This document shows positions 9,379 through 16,858 of a stretch of DNA of 36,226 nt, in pieces. The notes under the pieces are model-generated. The model did not search any database, was not told the origin of the DNA, and saw nothing but the letters and a program-made list of their open reading frames with translations. This stretch comes from Candidatus Kuenenia stuttgartensis (lineage in GTDB: Bacteria; Pseudomonadota; Alphaproteobacteria; SMXS01), in assembly GCA_943329845.2 (NCBI GenBank), contig CALQFM020000041.1:1-36226 (forward strand), in the 5' to 3' direction. Numbering within the stretch: position 1 is the stretch's first letter; each line of letters opens with the position of its first letter. A program made the translations under genes and the position numbers.

Positions 9379-9510
9379 TTCCCTCTCCCCTTGGGAGAGG
9401 GTCAGGGTGAGGGGCGTTCTATCGCCCGCTCCCGCCCTGTATCAGCAACGCCCCTCGCCCTCCCACGCGCTTTGCGCGCGGGTCCCTCCCTCTCCCAAAG
9501 GGCGAGGGAA
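9379..9510. repeat. Palindromic intergenic repeat, family A copy 1
   Basis: About 130 bp made of inverted blocks: CCCTCTCCCC/GGGAGAGGG hairpins, GAGGGGCGTT near 9411-9418 and its complement AACGCCCCTC at 9448-9457, and an inner CGCGC-rich hairpin near 9465-9480. A related copy lies at 11549-11652. It fills nearly the whole gap between meaB and the kinase gene. It resembles the REP/MITE-like elements common in alphaproteobacteria; no coding function is seen. Confidence 0.8.
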
Positions 9511-9513
9511 AGT

Positions 9514-10590
9514 TCACCCGACCGCGCCAGCCTTCTTGGCTTCTTCCCAGCCGGCGTCGCCCATGGGGCGGACGCGGGCGGCGTTGGCGGCGGCGTTCGG
9601 GTCGTTGGCCGTGCCGTCGCGGGCGCGGCCGACGATGCCCTGGACGATGGCCGCCAGGCGGAACAAATTGTACGCCTTGTAGAAGTGGACGTTCTCCAGC
9701 GGCGGGCGTCCCGCGCGCTCGCAATACAGGGCGACGTAGTCATCGAACGACGGGATGCCGAGCGCCTTGAGATCGACGCCCGACAGGTTCGGCCGGCCCG
9801 ATTGCGGCTTGGGTGCGTACCAGCCCAGCGTGTTGTAGGTCAGGTCGCCCAACGGGTGGCCCAGCGTGCTGATCTCCCAGTCGAGCACCGCCATCACCCT
9901 GGGCTCGGTCGGGTGGAACATGATGTTGTGGGGCGCGTAGTCACCGTGGACGATGGTGGTCTCGTCGCCCGCCGGGATATTGTTGGGCAGCCATTCCATC
10001 AGCTTGTTCATGGAGTCGATGGTCTCGGTCTCCGACGCCACATACTGCTTCGACCAGCGCGAGATCTGCCGGGCAAAGTAGTTGCCCGGGCGGCCGTAAT
10101 CCTCGAGGCCCAGCTTCACCGGGTCGTAGGAGTGCAGCTTGGCCAGGGTCTCGTTCATGCTATCGAACATCTTCGAGCGGTCCGACTTGGACACGTCGGG
10201 CATGCTCGGGTCCCAGAACACCCGGCCCGGCATGAAGCTCATGATGTAGAACGGCGTGCCGGTGACGGTCTCGTCCTCGCACAGCACATAGGCGCGCGGC
10301 ACCGGGAAGTCGGTCTGGTTGAGCGCCTTGATCACCCGGAACTCGCGGTCGACGGCATGAGCCGACGGCAACAGCTTCCCCGGCGGCTTGCGGCGCATCA
10401 CGTAAGAGCCCGACGGCGCGTCCAGGCGATAAGTCGGGTTGGACTGACCGCCGGCGAACTGGCCCACGGTCAGCGGGCCGCGGAAGCCCTCGACATGCTC
10501 CTCCATGTAGCGCTCCACCTTCTTCGCATCGAAGCGGTGGCGCTCGGCGACGTCGACGGTCTCGCCCTGGGTTACCTTCATCTCGCTCAT
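9514..10590 (-). CDS. APH/ACAD10-11-type kinase (phosphotransferase family)
   Basis: The 358-residue protein has the fold and motifs of the aminoglycoside-phosphotransferase superfamily: GQFAGGQSNPTYRL as the nucleotide-binding loop, YVMRRKP with the ATP lysine region, HGDYAPHNIMF as the catalytic Brenner motif and LDWEISTLGHPLGDL as the metal-binding segment. The specific form GGQSNPTY with DWEISTLGHPLGDL is that of the kinase domain of ACAD10/ACAD11 and bacterial LvaA, which phosphorylate 4-hydroxyacyl-CoA, not of antibiotic-resistance enzymes. It follows the luciferase-like gene by 17 bp, and an acyl-CoA dehydrogenase lies upstream. The 4-hydroxyacyl-CoA substrate is inferred. Confidence 0.87.
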   Translation of the reverse strand: MSEMKVTQGETVDVAERHRFDAKKVERYMEEHVEGFRGPLTVGQFAGGQSNPTYRLDAPSGSYVMRRKPPGKLLPSAHAVDREFRVIKALNQTDFPVPRAYVLCEDETVTGTPFYIMSFMPGRVFWDPSMPDVSKSDRSKMFDSMNETLAKLHSYDPVKLGLEDYGRPGNYFARQISRWSKQYVASETETIDSMNKLMEWLPNNIPAGDETTIVHGDYAPHNIMFHPTEPRVMAVLDWEISTLGHPLGDLTYNTLGWYAPKPQSGRPNLSGVDLKALGIPSFDDYVALYCERAGRPPLENVHFYKAYNLFRLAAIVQGIVGRARDGTANDPNAAANAARVRPMGDAGWEEAKKAGAVG

Positions 10591-10607
10591 GATCGCTCTC
10601 TCTTATC

Positions 10608-11516
10608 TCAGGCGAATGCCGCGAACAGTTCCTCGGCCGCCTTGACCATGCCGCCCGACACGGACGACGGCACCAGGATCGGCGTGGTGATGCCGGCCTC
10701 GCGCCACGCCTGCACGCCGTCGCGTACCTCGGCGGCGCTGCCGAACAGCGTGACGTCGGCCAGCCACCGGTCGCCGGCGATTTTCGCGATCTCGTCGCCC
10801 TTGCCCTCGGCCAGCGCCTTCTCGACGGCCGCCATCTCGGCCTCGTAGCCCGCCGCCTTCCAGTAATTCCGGTAATTCGGCAGGGTCAGGTACATGCGCA
10901 AGGTCTTGCGGTGGATTTCCTTGGCCGCTTCCTTGTCCTCGGAAATCACCGTCGGGATCATCACCGCCGTGGTGAAGCCGGCGATGCGGGCCGATTGCGG
11001 AATCTCGGCGATCTGGGTCGGCGTGTAGCTGCGCGCGGCGTTCGCCCAGACGGCGCCCTGCGCCACCTCGGCGGCGAGCGCCAGCATCTTCGACCGCAGG
11101 GTCGCGAGGATGATCGGCGGCAGCGGACCGGAATCCTTCTCGGCGGCGCGCATGGCGGCGACATAGTCGCGCATGTCGGAAACCGGCTGGTTGCGGCCCT
11201 CGACGCCGAACTGGACGCGCGACACCTCATGGCTGACGCCGAGGCCGAGGCGGAAGCGGCCATTGCCGACCTCGTGCAGATAGCCGGCGATGCGCGCCAT
11301 CTCGCGCGGGTTGATGTAGTAGATCGGCTGGATGGAGGTCGCCACCTCGATGGTCGAGGTCGCCTCCAGCACCGACTGGCAGAACTGGGTTGCGGCCGCC
11401 AGACTGGGCACGTAGATGCCGGTGAAGCCGCGCTTTTCGGCCTCCTGGCACAGCTCCACCATCTTGCCACGCCGCCCCGGCGTGGCGACGAGCGTGATCG
11501 CCGGCATTTGTGTCAT
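10608..11516 (-). CDS. Luciferase-like (LLM class) flavin-dependent oxidoreductase
   Basis: The 302-residue protein belongs to the bacterial luciferase-like superfamily, TIM-barrel enzymes using FMN or F420. Seen: MVELCQEAEKRGFTGIYVPS, TSIQPIYYINPREMARIAGYL, NGRFRLGLGVSHE (typical GRF-LGLG strand) and a C-terminal GSAAEVRDGVQAWREAGI helix. Which flavin cofactor is used cannot be told. GGGGAGA about five bases before the ATG supports the start. It is followed after 17 bp by the kinase gene and preceded, across a palindromic repeat, by the acyl-CoA dehydrogenase gene, so it probably serves the same catabolic route. Confidence 0.87.
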   Translation of the reverse strand: MTQMPAITLVATPGRRGKMVELCQEAEKRGFTGIYVPSLAAATQFCQSVLEATSTIEVATSIQPIYYINPREMARIAGYLHEVGNGRFRLGLGVSHEVSRVQFGVEGRNQPVSDMRDYVAAMRAAEKDSGPLPPIILATLRSKMLALAAEVAQGAVWANAARSYTPTQIAEIPQSARIAGFTTAVMIPTVISEDKEAAKEIHRKTLRMYLTLPNYRNYWKAAGYEAEMAAVEKALAEGKGDEIAKIAGDRWLADVTLFGSAAEVRDGVQAWREAGITTPILVPSSVSGGMVKAAEELFAAFA

Positions 11517-11548
11517 TGAAGTCTCCCCATTTTTGAGCGGCGGCGATA

Positions 11549-11652
11549 ACGCCCCTCACCCTAACCCTCTCCCAGAGGGAGAGGGGACGCCGCTTGAGCC
11601 TTCTCCCTCTGGGAGAGGGAGGGACCCGCGAAGCGGGAGGGTGAGGGGCGTT
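11549..11652. repeat. Palindromic intergenic repeat, family A copy 2
   Basis: About 104 bp bounded by AACGCCCCTCACCCT (11549-11563) and its complement ending at 11652. Inside are CCCTCTCCC/GGGAGAGGG hairpins and a GGGACCCGCG hairpin. The blocks match those of the copy at 9379-9510. It fills most of the gap between the dehydrogenase stop and the luciferase-like gene. Confidence 0.8.
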
Positions 11653-11670
11653 TTCTCCGCCCCTCAGGAC

Positions 11671-12963
11671 TCAGACGTGTTCGACTTCCCGCTCGATCAC
11701 GTCGGCATAGCGGCTCAGCGCTTCGGCGCGCTTGGCCGGGATGTGGGCGGTCGGGAACATGCCGTTGGTGCCGTTGTACTCGCGCAGGACCTGGCGGGCG
11801 ACGGTGACCTTGTGGACCTCGGTCGGGCCGTCGGCCAGGCCCATGTGGAAGCTCTCGGTGATCAGGTACGAGAACGGCATCTCGCCCGACACGCCGAGCG
11901 AGCCATGCACCTGCAGGGCGCGCGCGGCGACGTCATGCAGGACGCGCGGCATCATCGCCTTCACGGCGGCGATGTCCTTGCGGACCATCATGTAGTCCTT
12001 GTACCGGTCAATCTTCCAGGCGGTCTGCAGCACCAGCAGGCGGAAGGTCTGGATGTCGGTCCACGAGTCCGCGATCTTCTCCTGCACCATCTGCTTGTTG
12101 GCCAGCAGCTCGCCCTGCGTCTCGCGCGACAGCACGCGCTCGCACATCATGTCGAAGGCCAGCTGGGCCTTGCCGATGGTGCGCATGGCGTGATGGATGC
12201 GGCCGCCGCCAAGGCGGGTCTGCGCCACCGCGAACGCCTTGCCGCGCTCGCCCAGCAGATTCTCCCTGGGCACGCGGACGTTCTCGTAGCGGATATAGGC
12301 ATGGGTACCGGTCTCTTCGCCGCCGATGCCGACATTGCGGATGATGTTGACGCCGGGGGTGTCGGTCGGCACCAGGATCATGGACATCCGGTCATAGGGC
12401 TTGGCTTCCGGATCGGTCACCACCATGACGATCAGGAACTCGGCGTAGCGGGCGTTGGACGAGAACCACTTCTCGCCGTTGATCACCCATTCGTTGCCGT
12501 CAAGCACCGCGCGGGTCTGGAACACTTTCGGGTCGGCGCCGCCCTGGGGCTCGGTCATCGAGTAGCAGGAGACGATCTCGTTGTTGAGCAGCGGCTCCAG
12601 ATACTTCTTCTTCTGCTCCGGGGTGCCGAAATGGGCGAGAATCTCCGAGTTGCCGGTGTCGGGCGCCTGGGCGCCGAAGATGATCGGCGCGAACTTGGCG
12701 CGGCCGAGGATCTCGTTCATCAGGCCCAGCTTGACCTGGCCATAGCCCTGCCCGCCCAGATCCGGGCCCAGGTGGCAGGCCCACAGCTTGCGCTTCTTGA
12801 CCTCGGCCTGCAGCGGCTTGATCAGCTTGTTGCGCAGCGGATCCTTCATGTCGTTCGGATGCTTGATCACGTATTCGAGCGGCTCGATCTCGTGCTTCAC
12901 GAACTCAGCGATCCAGTCGAGTTCCTTCTGGAATGCCGGATCGGTTTCAAATTCCCATGCCAT
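11671..12963 (-). CDS. Acyl-CoA dehydrogenase, ACAD10/11 (LvaC)-like
   Basis: The 430-residue flavoprotein is an acyl-CoA dehydrogenase. The N-terminal helical part is followed by the FAD-binding signature CYSMTEPQGGADP, the strand INGEKWFSSNARYAEF, and the C-terminal helical domain with VHGSLGVSGEMPFSYLITESFHMGLADGPTEVHK. The latter closely resembles ACAD11-like enzymes, which act with an APH-type kinase to convert phosphorylated 4-hydroxyacyl-CoA toward the 3-hydroxy isomer. The ATG at 12963 follows GGGAGA. The gene lies downstream of the Rieske gene behind a terminator and upstream of the luciferase-like and kinase genes. An ordinary fatty-acyl-CoA dehydrogenase role remains possible. Confidence 0.9.
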   Translation of the reverse strand: MAWEFETDPAFQKELDWIAEFVKHEIEPLEYVIKHPNDMKDPLRNKLIKPLQAEVKKRKLWACHLGPDLGGQGYGQVKLGLMNEILGRAKFAPIIFGAQAPDTGNSEILAHFGTPEQKKKYLEPLLNNEIVSCYSMTEPQGGADPKVFQTRAVLDGNEWVINGEKWFSSNARYAEFLIVMVVTDPEAKPYDRMSMILVPTDTPGVNIIRNVGIGGEETGTHAYIRYENVRVPRENLLGERGKAFAVAQTRLGGGRIHHAMRTIGKAQLAFDMMCERVLSRETQGELLANKQMVQEKIADSWTDIQTFRLLVLQTAWKIDRYKDYMMVRKDIAAVKAMMPRVLHDVAARALQVHGSLGVSGEMPFSYLITESFHMGLADGPTEVHKVTVARQVLREYNGTNGMFPTAHIPAKRAEALSRYADVIEREVEHV

Positions 12964-13009
12964 GTGTCTTCTCCCTGAGACACCCGCGATCGGGCGCCGT
13001 CGTTTCCCC

Positions 13010-13043
13010 AAAAAAGGTCGCGCCCGACTTTACGCCGGGCGCG
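13010..13043 (-). terminator. Rho-independent terminator after the Rieske oxygenase gene
   Basis: On the minus strand an 8-bp GC-only stem (13036-13043 with 13019-13026) around a nine-base loop is followed by ACC and a run of six T (13010-13015). It lies 38 bp after the Rieske gene stop, so that gene is transcribed separately from the acyl-CoA dehydrogenase below it. Confidence 0.87.
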
Positions 13044-13080
13044 CGGAGGATTGCCAGCCCTTGTTACTGGGCGGGATGGA

Positions 13081-14457
13081 TCAGGCGTTGAGGTACTGAT
13101 CGAGCGTCTTGTGCAGCCGCCGGATGCGGATTTCCTGGTAGTTGCCAAGGGTCTGGGTCCGCTTGCGGCCGGCTTTGAAGCCCTTCTGCTGCATCTCCAG
13201 GTTGCCGGTATCCTGGTCGTAGACATGTCCGAGGAACGGACCGATGCCGGGCACCGACTCATAGGAGGTGCCGATGTCGATCTTGTAGGGCTCGGGTGCC
13301 TCGGGCCGCTCCTGGCCGGGCGCCAGCTCCTCGAGGAACAGCAGGTCGAAGATGGCGCTGTCCGGATCCATGCCGTTGGGCCGGAACCGGTAGACCATGG
13401 GCAGCGACACGCCGGGGAACAGGAACATGTTGGGGAACAGATGATACTCGATTGAATCCAGCATCTCGCTGTCCGAGCGCGTCGACAGGTCGATGCCCCG
13501 GTCCTCGCCCAGGCTCTTGCGGAAATAGGATGCGAGGAACGCGCGCGCGGTCATGCCGTCCGGCACCTTGGTGCCGGCGGGCAGCATGCCCATGGTGTCG
13601 AGCAGTTCCTGCTGTGTCTGCGGCTTGGTCCAGCTCGGGTCCGGGAAACCGAAGGTGTGGAAGAACCGGGTCACCCGCTCGCTGAAGATGTCGTACTGGG
13701 CGTTGAGGTTGGACGAGAACGGCATGGCGTGATGATGGGTCTCAAGGCTGTGATAGGCCTCGACGAATGCTTCCTGCGACGCCTTCCAGTTGGCCGGCAG
13801 GATCTTCTGGATGTGCAGCCGGACATAGCGGTTATCGAGCGGCCAGTTGGCGAAGTGCTCCATCAGCGGCCCGAGATACTCCTCGAGCGGCATGGCATTC
13901 TCGTCCATGTTGACGAAATAGAAGCCGCCCCATTTGGCGATCTTCACCTCGGGCAGCCTGAACTCCTCGTCGGTCACCTTCGGGAAATCCCAGCGGCAGG
14001 GGATTTCCTTCAGGCTGCCGTCCAGGTTCCAGGTCCAGCCATGGAACGGGCAACGGAAGTTCTGCACGCTGCCGGTCGAGTCGGACGGGCGCAGCTGGGT
14101 GCCGCGGTGCAGGCAGGAATTGACATAGGCCTTCACCTCATCCGGCGCGGCGCGCACGACGACGATCGAATACGGTCCGACGTCGTAGGTGTAGTAGTCG
14201 CCCACTTCCGGAATGTGCTCGTCGCGGCAGGCCCATTGCCACGTCTTGTTCCACATCTTCGTCATCTCGAGGTCGAAGAACTCCTTCGAGGTATAGCGGT
14301 CGAACGGGATGTCCTCGTCGCCCATGTAGACGTAATTCTCGGCCAGCAGCTGGGCCGGCAGCTCCCAGCCATCCGACAGCACCAGATCCCTGGTGCTCGG
14401 GCCCGGGCAGCGGGCCTCGCCCGGCTTCATGTTCGGCTGCGGATCGTAGATGTTCAT
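13081..14457 (-). CDS. Rieske [2Fe-2S] aromatic-ring-hydroxylating oxygenase, alpha subunit
   Basis: The 458-residue protein has the two domains of a ring-hydroxylating oxygenase alpha subunit. The Rieske ligands are CLHRG and CPFHGWTW (C-X-H and C-X2-H). The catalytic domain carries EAFVEAYHSLETHHH, in which the mononuclear iron histidines are expected. These enzymes use electrons from a reductase/ferredoxin to add oxygen to, or demethylate, an aromatic or other hydrophobic substrate. No beta subunit, ferredoxin or reductase gene is adjacent, so electrons come from elsewhere. It is divergent from the CobT-like gene with a 160-bp gap and ends in a strong terminator. The substrate is unknown. 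Confidence 0.93.
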   Translation of the reverse strand: MNIYDPQPNMKPGEARCPGPSTRDLVLSDGWELPAQLLAENYVYMGDEDIPFDRYTSKEFFDLEMTKMWNKTWQWACRDEHIPEVGDYYTYDVGPYSIVVVRAAPDEVKAYVNSCLHRGTQLRPSDSTGSVQNFRCPFHGWTWNLDGSLKEIPCRWDFPKVTDEEFRLPEVKIAKWGGFYFVNMDENAMPLEEYLGPLMEHFANWPLDNRYVRLHIQKILPANWKASQEAFVEAYHSLETHHHAMPFSSNLNAQYDIFSERVTRFFHTFGFPDPSWTKPQTQQELLDTMGMLPAGTKVPDGMTARAFLASYFRKSLGEDRGIDLSTRSDSEMLDSIEYHLFPNMFLFPGVSLPMVYRFRPNGMDPDSAIFDLLFLEELAPGQERPEAPEPYKIDIGTSYESVPGIGPFLGHVYDQDTGNLEMQQKGFKAGRKRTQTLGNYQEIRIRRLHKTLDQYLNA

Positions 14458-14617
14458 CGGTCTTCCCCGTTCTCATGTCTGATGCGGACGCCCTATCCCC
14501 AAGGCATCCCGGTCAGGCCGAACGCTAACACAATGGTCAGTTCGAGAGAAGCCACTGGTCGGCGCTGGATCGCCAGGCGTCAACTGCTCCATAGTGTGCG
14601 CAAACGAGGAGAGACTG

Positions 14618-15643
14618 ATGGACATGGCGGCCACGACCAAGGAGCTGGTGTTTCTGGGCACCATCGCCCTGATCGGGCTGGTCACGCTGTGGGATTATCG
14701 CAACCGCCGCCGCCGCCAACGCGTGAACGAGCCGGCCGCGGACTCTCCGGATACCGAGCCGTACAAGGTCTATACGCGCGACTACGATCTCGTCCTGCCT
14801 GCCGAGGAGGTTTCCGAGCGCCTGCCCGAAGCCAGCGACGACGCGTTCAACGGCAAGTCCGACCGGGGCGGCAAGGGCTGGCGGCAACGGGTCGAGTCGG
14901 CCAAGCGCTGGATGGCCGAGCATCCCCAGGCCATGGACATGGCGCAGCGTTTCGCGTCGGCGCTCCGGGCCGGCGGAATCGCCAGTCCGTCGGACGTTGC
15001 GATCACGCTGCTGATAGACCAGTCGGGTTCCATGCGCGGCGATCCCATGTCGGCAGCCTATGCCGCCATCGCCGGAGTGGAGTCGGCGATCAGCCGCGCC
15101 GGCGCGCGCATCGAAATCCTCGGCTTCTCGACGGCGGGATGGAATGGCGGTTTTACCCGCAAGAAGTGGCTGAAAGACGGACGGCCGCCGCGGCCCGGCC
15201 GGCTGTGCGCATTGCTGCACATCATCTACAAGACCCACGGCCAGCCCGAATGGGCGCGGGCGTCGCGCGAGGCCATGCTGCACCCTGACATCCTGCGGGA
15301 GAACATCGACGGCGAGGCGCTGGAGTGGGCTGCCGGCCGGCTGCGGGACATCGATGCGGCGACCAGGGTGTTATTGGTAATCTCCGACGGCGCCGCGGCG
15401 GACGACACCACCCTGATGCACAACGGGCCGGCCTATCTGGAGCGCCACCTGCGGAAGACCATCGCAGGGATCGAGGCGGAAGGCGTTATCCGGCTGGGCG
15501 GCCTGGGCGTGCGCCACGACGTGAGCCGTTATTTCCGACACAGCCGCAACGCCGGGCTGGAAAACCTGCCCGAGGACCTGCTCGCGCTGACGATGGACGT
15601 CGTCGCCGGAAAGCCGGCGCGGCACGAAACCCAGGCCGCCTGA
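14618..15643 (+). CDS. Membrane-anchored CobT-like VWA protein
   Basis: This 341-residue protein is homologous to the C-terminal half of CobT but lacks its first 300 residues and acidic linker. Instead it begins with one membrane helix (about 9-26, ELVFLGTIALIGLVTLW) followed by a positive stretch RNRRRRQR, which suggests the rest is cytoplasmic. Shared with CobT are the YTRDYDLVLPAEE block, the MIDAS motif DQSGS (D134, S136, S138), [35 protein letters not shown] and GVRHDVSRYF. The start at 14618 follows GAGGAG by about seven bases. Its role is unknown. It may be a partner of CobS or another MoxR-like AAA+ ATPase, but this is inference; no such ATPase is adjacent. Confidence 0.88.
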   Translation: MDMAATTKELVFLGTIALIGLVTLWDYRNRRRRQRVNEPAADSPDTEPYKVYTRDYDLVLPAEEVSERLPEASDDAFNGKSDRGGKGWRQRVESAKRWMAEHPQAMDMAQRFASALRAGGIASPSDVAITLLIDQSGSMRGDPMSAAYAAIAGVESAISRAGARIEILGFSTAGWNGGFTRKKWLKDGRPPRPGRLCALLHIIYKTHGQPEWARASREAMLHPDILRENIDGEALEWAAGRLRDIDAATRVLLVISDGAAADDTTLMHNGPAYLERHLRKTIAGIEAEGVIRLGGLGVRHDVSRYFRHSRNAGLENLPEDLLALTMDVVAGKPARHETQAA

Positions 15644-15721
15644 CCCAGCCAGCAGCCGAATGGGGCTTGGCGAGGTCTGTGGCCGCGTGACACTCTCGCT
15701 GGGAAAAAGGGGGAGACCGTC

Positions 15722-16774
15722 ATGGAATTCGGGCTGATGTCGCTGGGCGATCATTTGCCGGACCCGGCGACCGGGCGGCTGACGACCACGCAGGCCGAGC
15801 GGTTCCGCCAGATCGTCGACTACACGGTGCTGGGTGACCAGCTCGGCTTCGACGCGGTGCATCTGGGCGAGCATCATTTCAGCGGCTACATCGTCTCGGT
15901 GCCGCAGATGGTGCTGGCGTCCGTCGCCGAGCACACGAAGAAGGTCAAGCTGTCGACCGGCGTCACCCTGCTGCCCCACCACGACCCGCTGCGCATTGCC
16001 GAGGATTTCGCCACCCTCGACGTGCTGTCGGGCGGCCGTGCCGAAGTGGTGATCGGCCGCGGCGTGTTTCCGCACACCTACAGGCACATGGGCCAGGACA
16101 TCGAGCAGTCGCGCGCCATGACCGACGAAGGGCTGGACCTGCTGCGCCTGCTGTGGACCGGCGAGAACATCTCGTGGAGCGGCAAATTCCGCGCGCCGCT
16201 CGACGGCGTGACCCAGCAGCCGCGGCCGGTGCAGAAGCCGCATCCGGCCATCTACCTGTCGGGCAGCTCGCCCGACGCCGTCGACATGGCGGCAAAAAAG
16301 GGCCTGCCCATCGCCATCGCCGTGGTGTCGACCGGCTTCGGCAACATGAAGGACCTGATCGCCCGCTACCGCGAGCAGTACCGGGCCTCCGGCAACGACC
16401 TCGCGAACATGAAGGTGGCGGTCAGCTTCCACTGCCATGTGGACCGCGACGGAAAGAAGGCCCGCGACTATTTCGGGCCGCACCAGTTCGGCTATCTCAA
16501 CTGGGTGCTGCGCGAGATCGGTGTTGTCGGCCGGCAGTTCCCGCCCAGCCACATGACCTTGGGCAACCCGGACTGCATCGCCATCGCCGGCAGCCCCGTC
16601 GAGGTCACCGACGACCTGTGCCGCTGGATCGAAGCGGCCGGCGGCGTCGACCGGCTGATCATCCAGAGCGACCAGGGCGGCATGCCGTTCGACCAGGTCC
16701 GGGCATCGGTCGAGCTGTTCGCGGCCGAGGTGATGCCGGTGCTGGCGAAGCAGGCGAAGTCTGCCACCACCTGA
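15722..16774 (+). CDS. Luciferase-like (LLM class) flavin-dependent oxidoreductase
   Basis: The 350-residue product is a second luciferase-superfamily enzyme and is much closer to the LuxA/alkanal-monooxygenase type than the one at 10608-11516. Seen: MEFGLMSLGDH, LGFDAVHLGEHHF (the active-site histidine region), VSVPQMVLASVAEHTKKVKLSTGVTLLP (split here at about residues 60-87), and AEDFATLDVLSGGRAEVVIGRG, the usual phosphate-binding strand. It uses reduced FMN or F420 to oxidise an unknown substrate. A GGGGGAGA site precedes the ATG. It lies 78 bp after the CobT-like gene and may be co-transcribed with it. Confidence 0.9.
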   Translation: MEFGLMSLGDHLPDPATGRLTTTQAERFRQIVDYTVLGDQLGFDAVHLGEHHFSGYIVSVPQMVLASVAEHTKKVKLSTGVTLLPHHDPLRIAEDFATLDVLSGGRAEVVIGRGVFPHTYRHMGQDIEQSRAMTDEGLDLLRLLWTGENISWSGKFRAPLDGVTQQPRPVQKPHPAIYLSGSSPDAVDMAAKKGLPIAIAVVSTGFGNMKDLIARYREQYRASGNDLANMKVAVSFHCHVDRDGKKARDYFGPHQFGYLNWVLREIGVVGRQFPPSHMTLGNPDCIAIAGSPVEVTDDLCRWIEAAGGVDRLIIQSDQGGMPFDQVRASVELFAAEVMPVLAKQAKSATT

Positions 16775-16858
16775 CGAACTGTTCGTTGATGACGGTGGTC
16801 CGCAACCCGTGTCGGTGATGCGCCCCATTACATCGTTGCCCTCTCAGGATGCCGATCC

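Noticed and set aside
9514-10590. Aminoglycoside-resistance gene
   Set aside because: The motifs are those of the ACAD10/11-type kinase, and the neighbours are catabolic.
9379-11652. CRISPR array
   Set aside because: The repeats are palindromic REP-like elements far apart, with genes rather than spacers between them. No cas gene is present.
16775-16858. Cobalamin riboswitch before the TonB-dependent receptor
   Set aside because: The gap is only 84 bp and lacks the B12-box; a cobalamin riboswitch needs about 200 bases.
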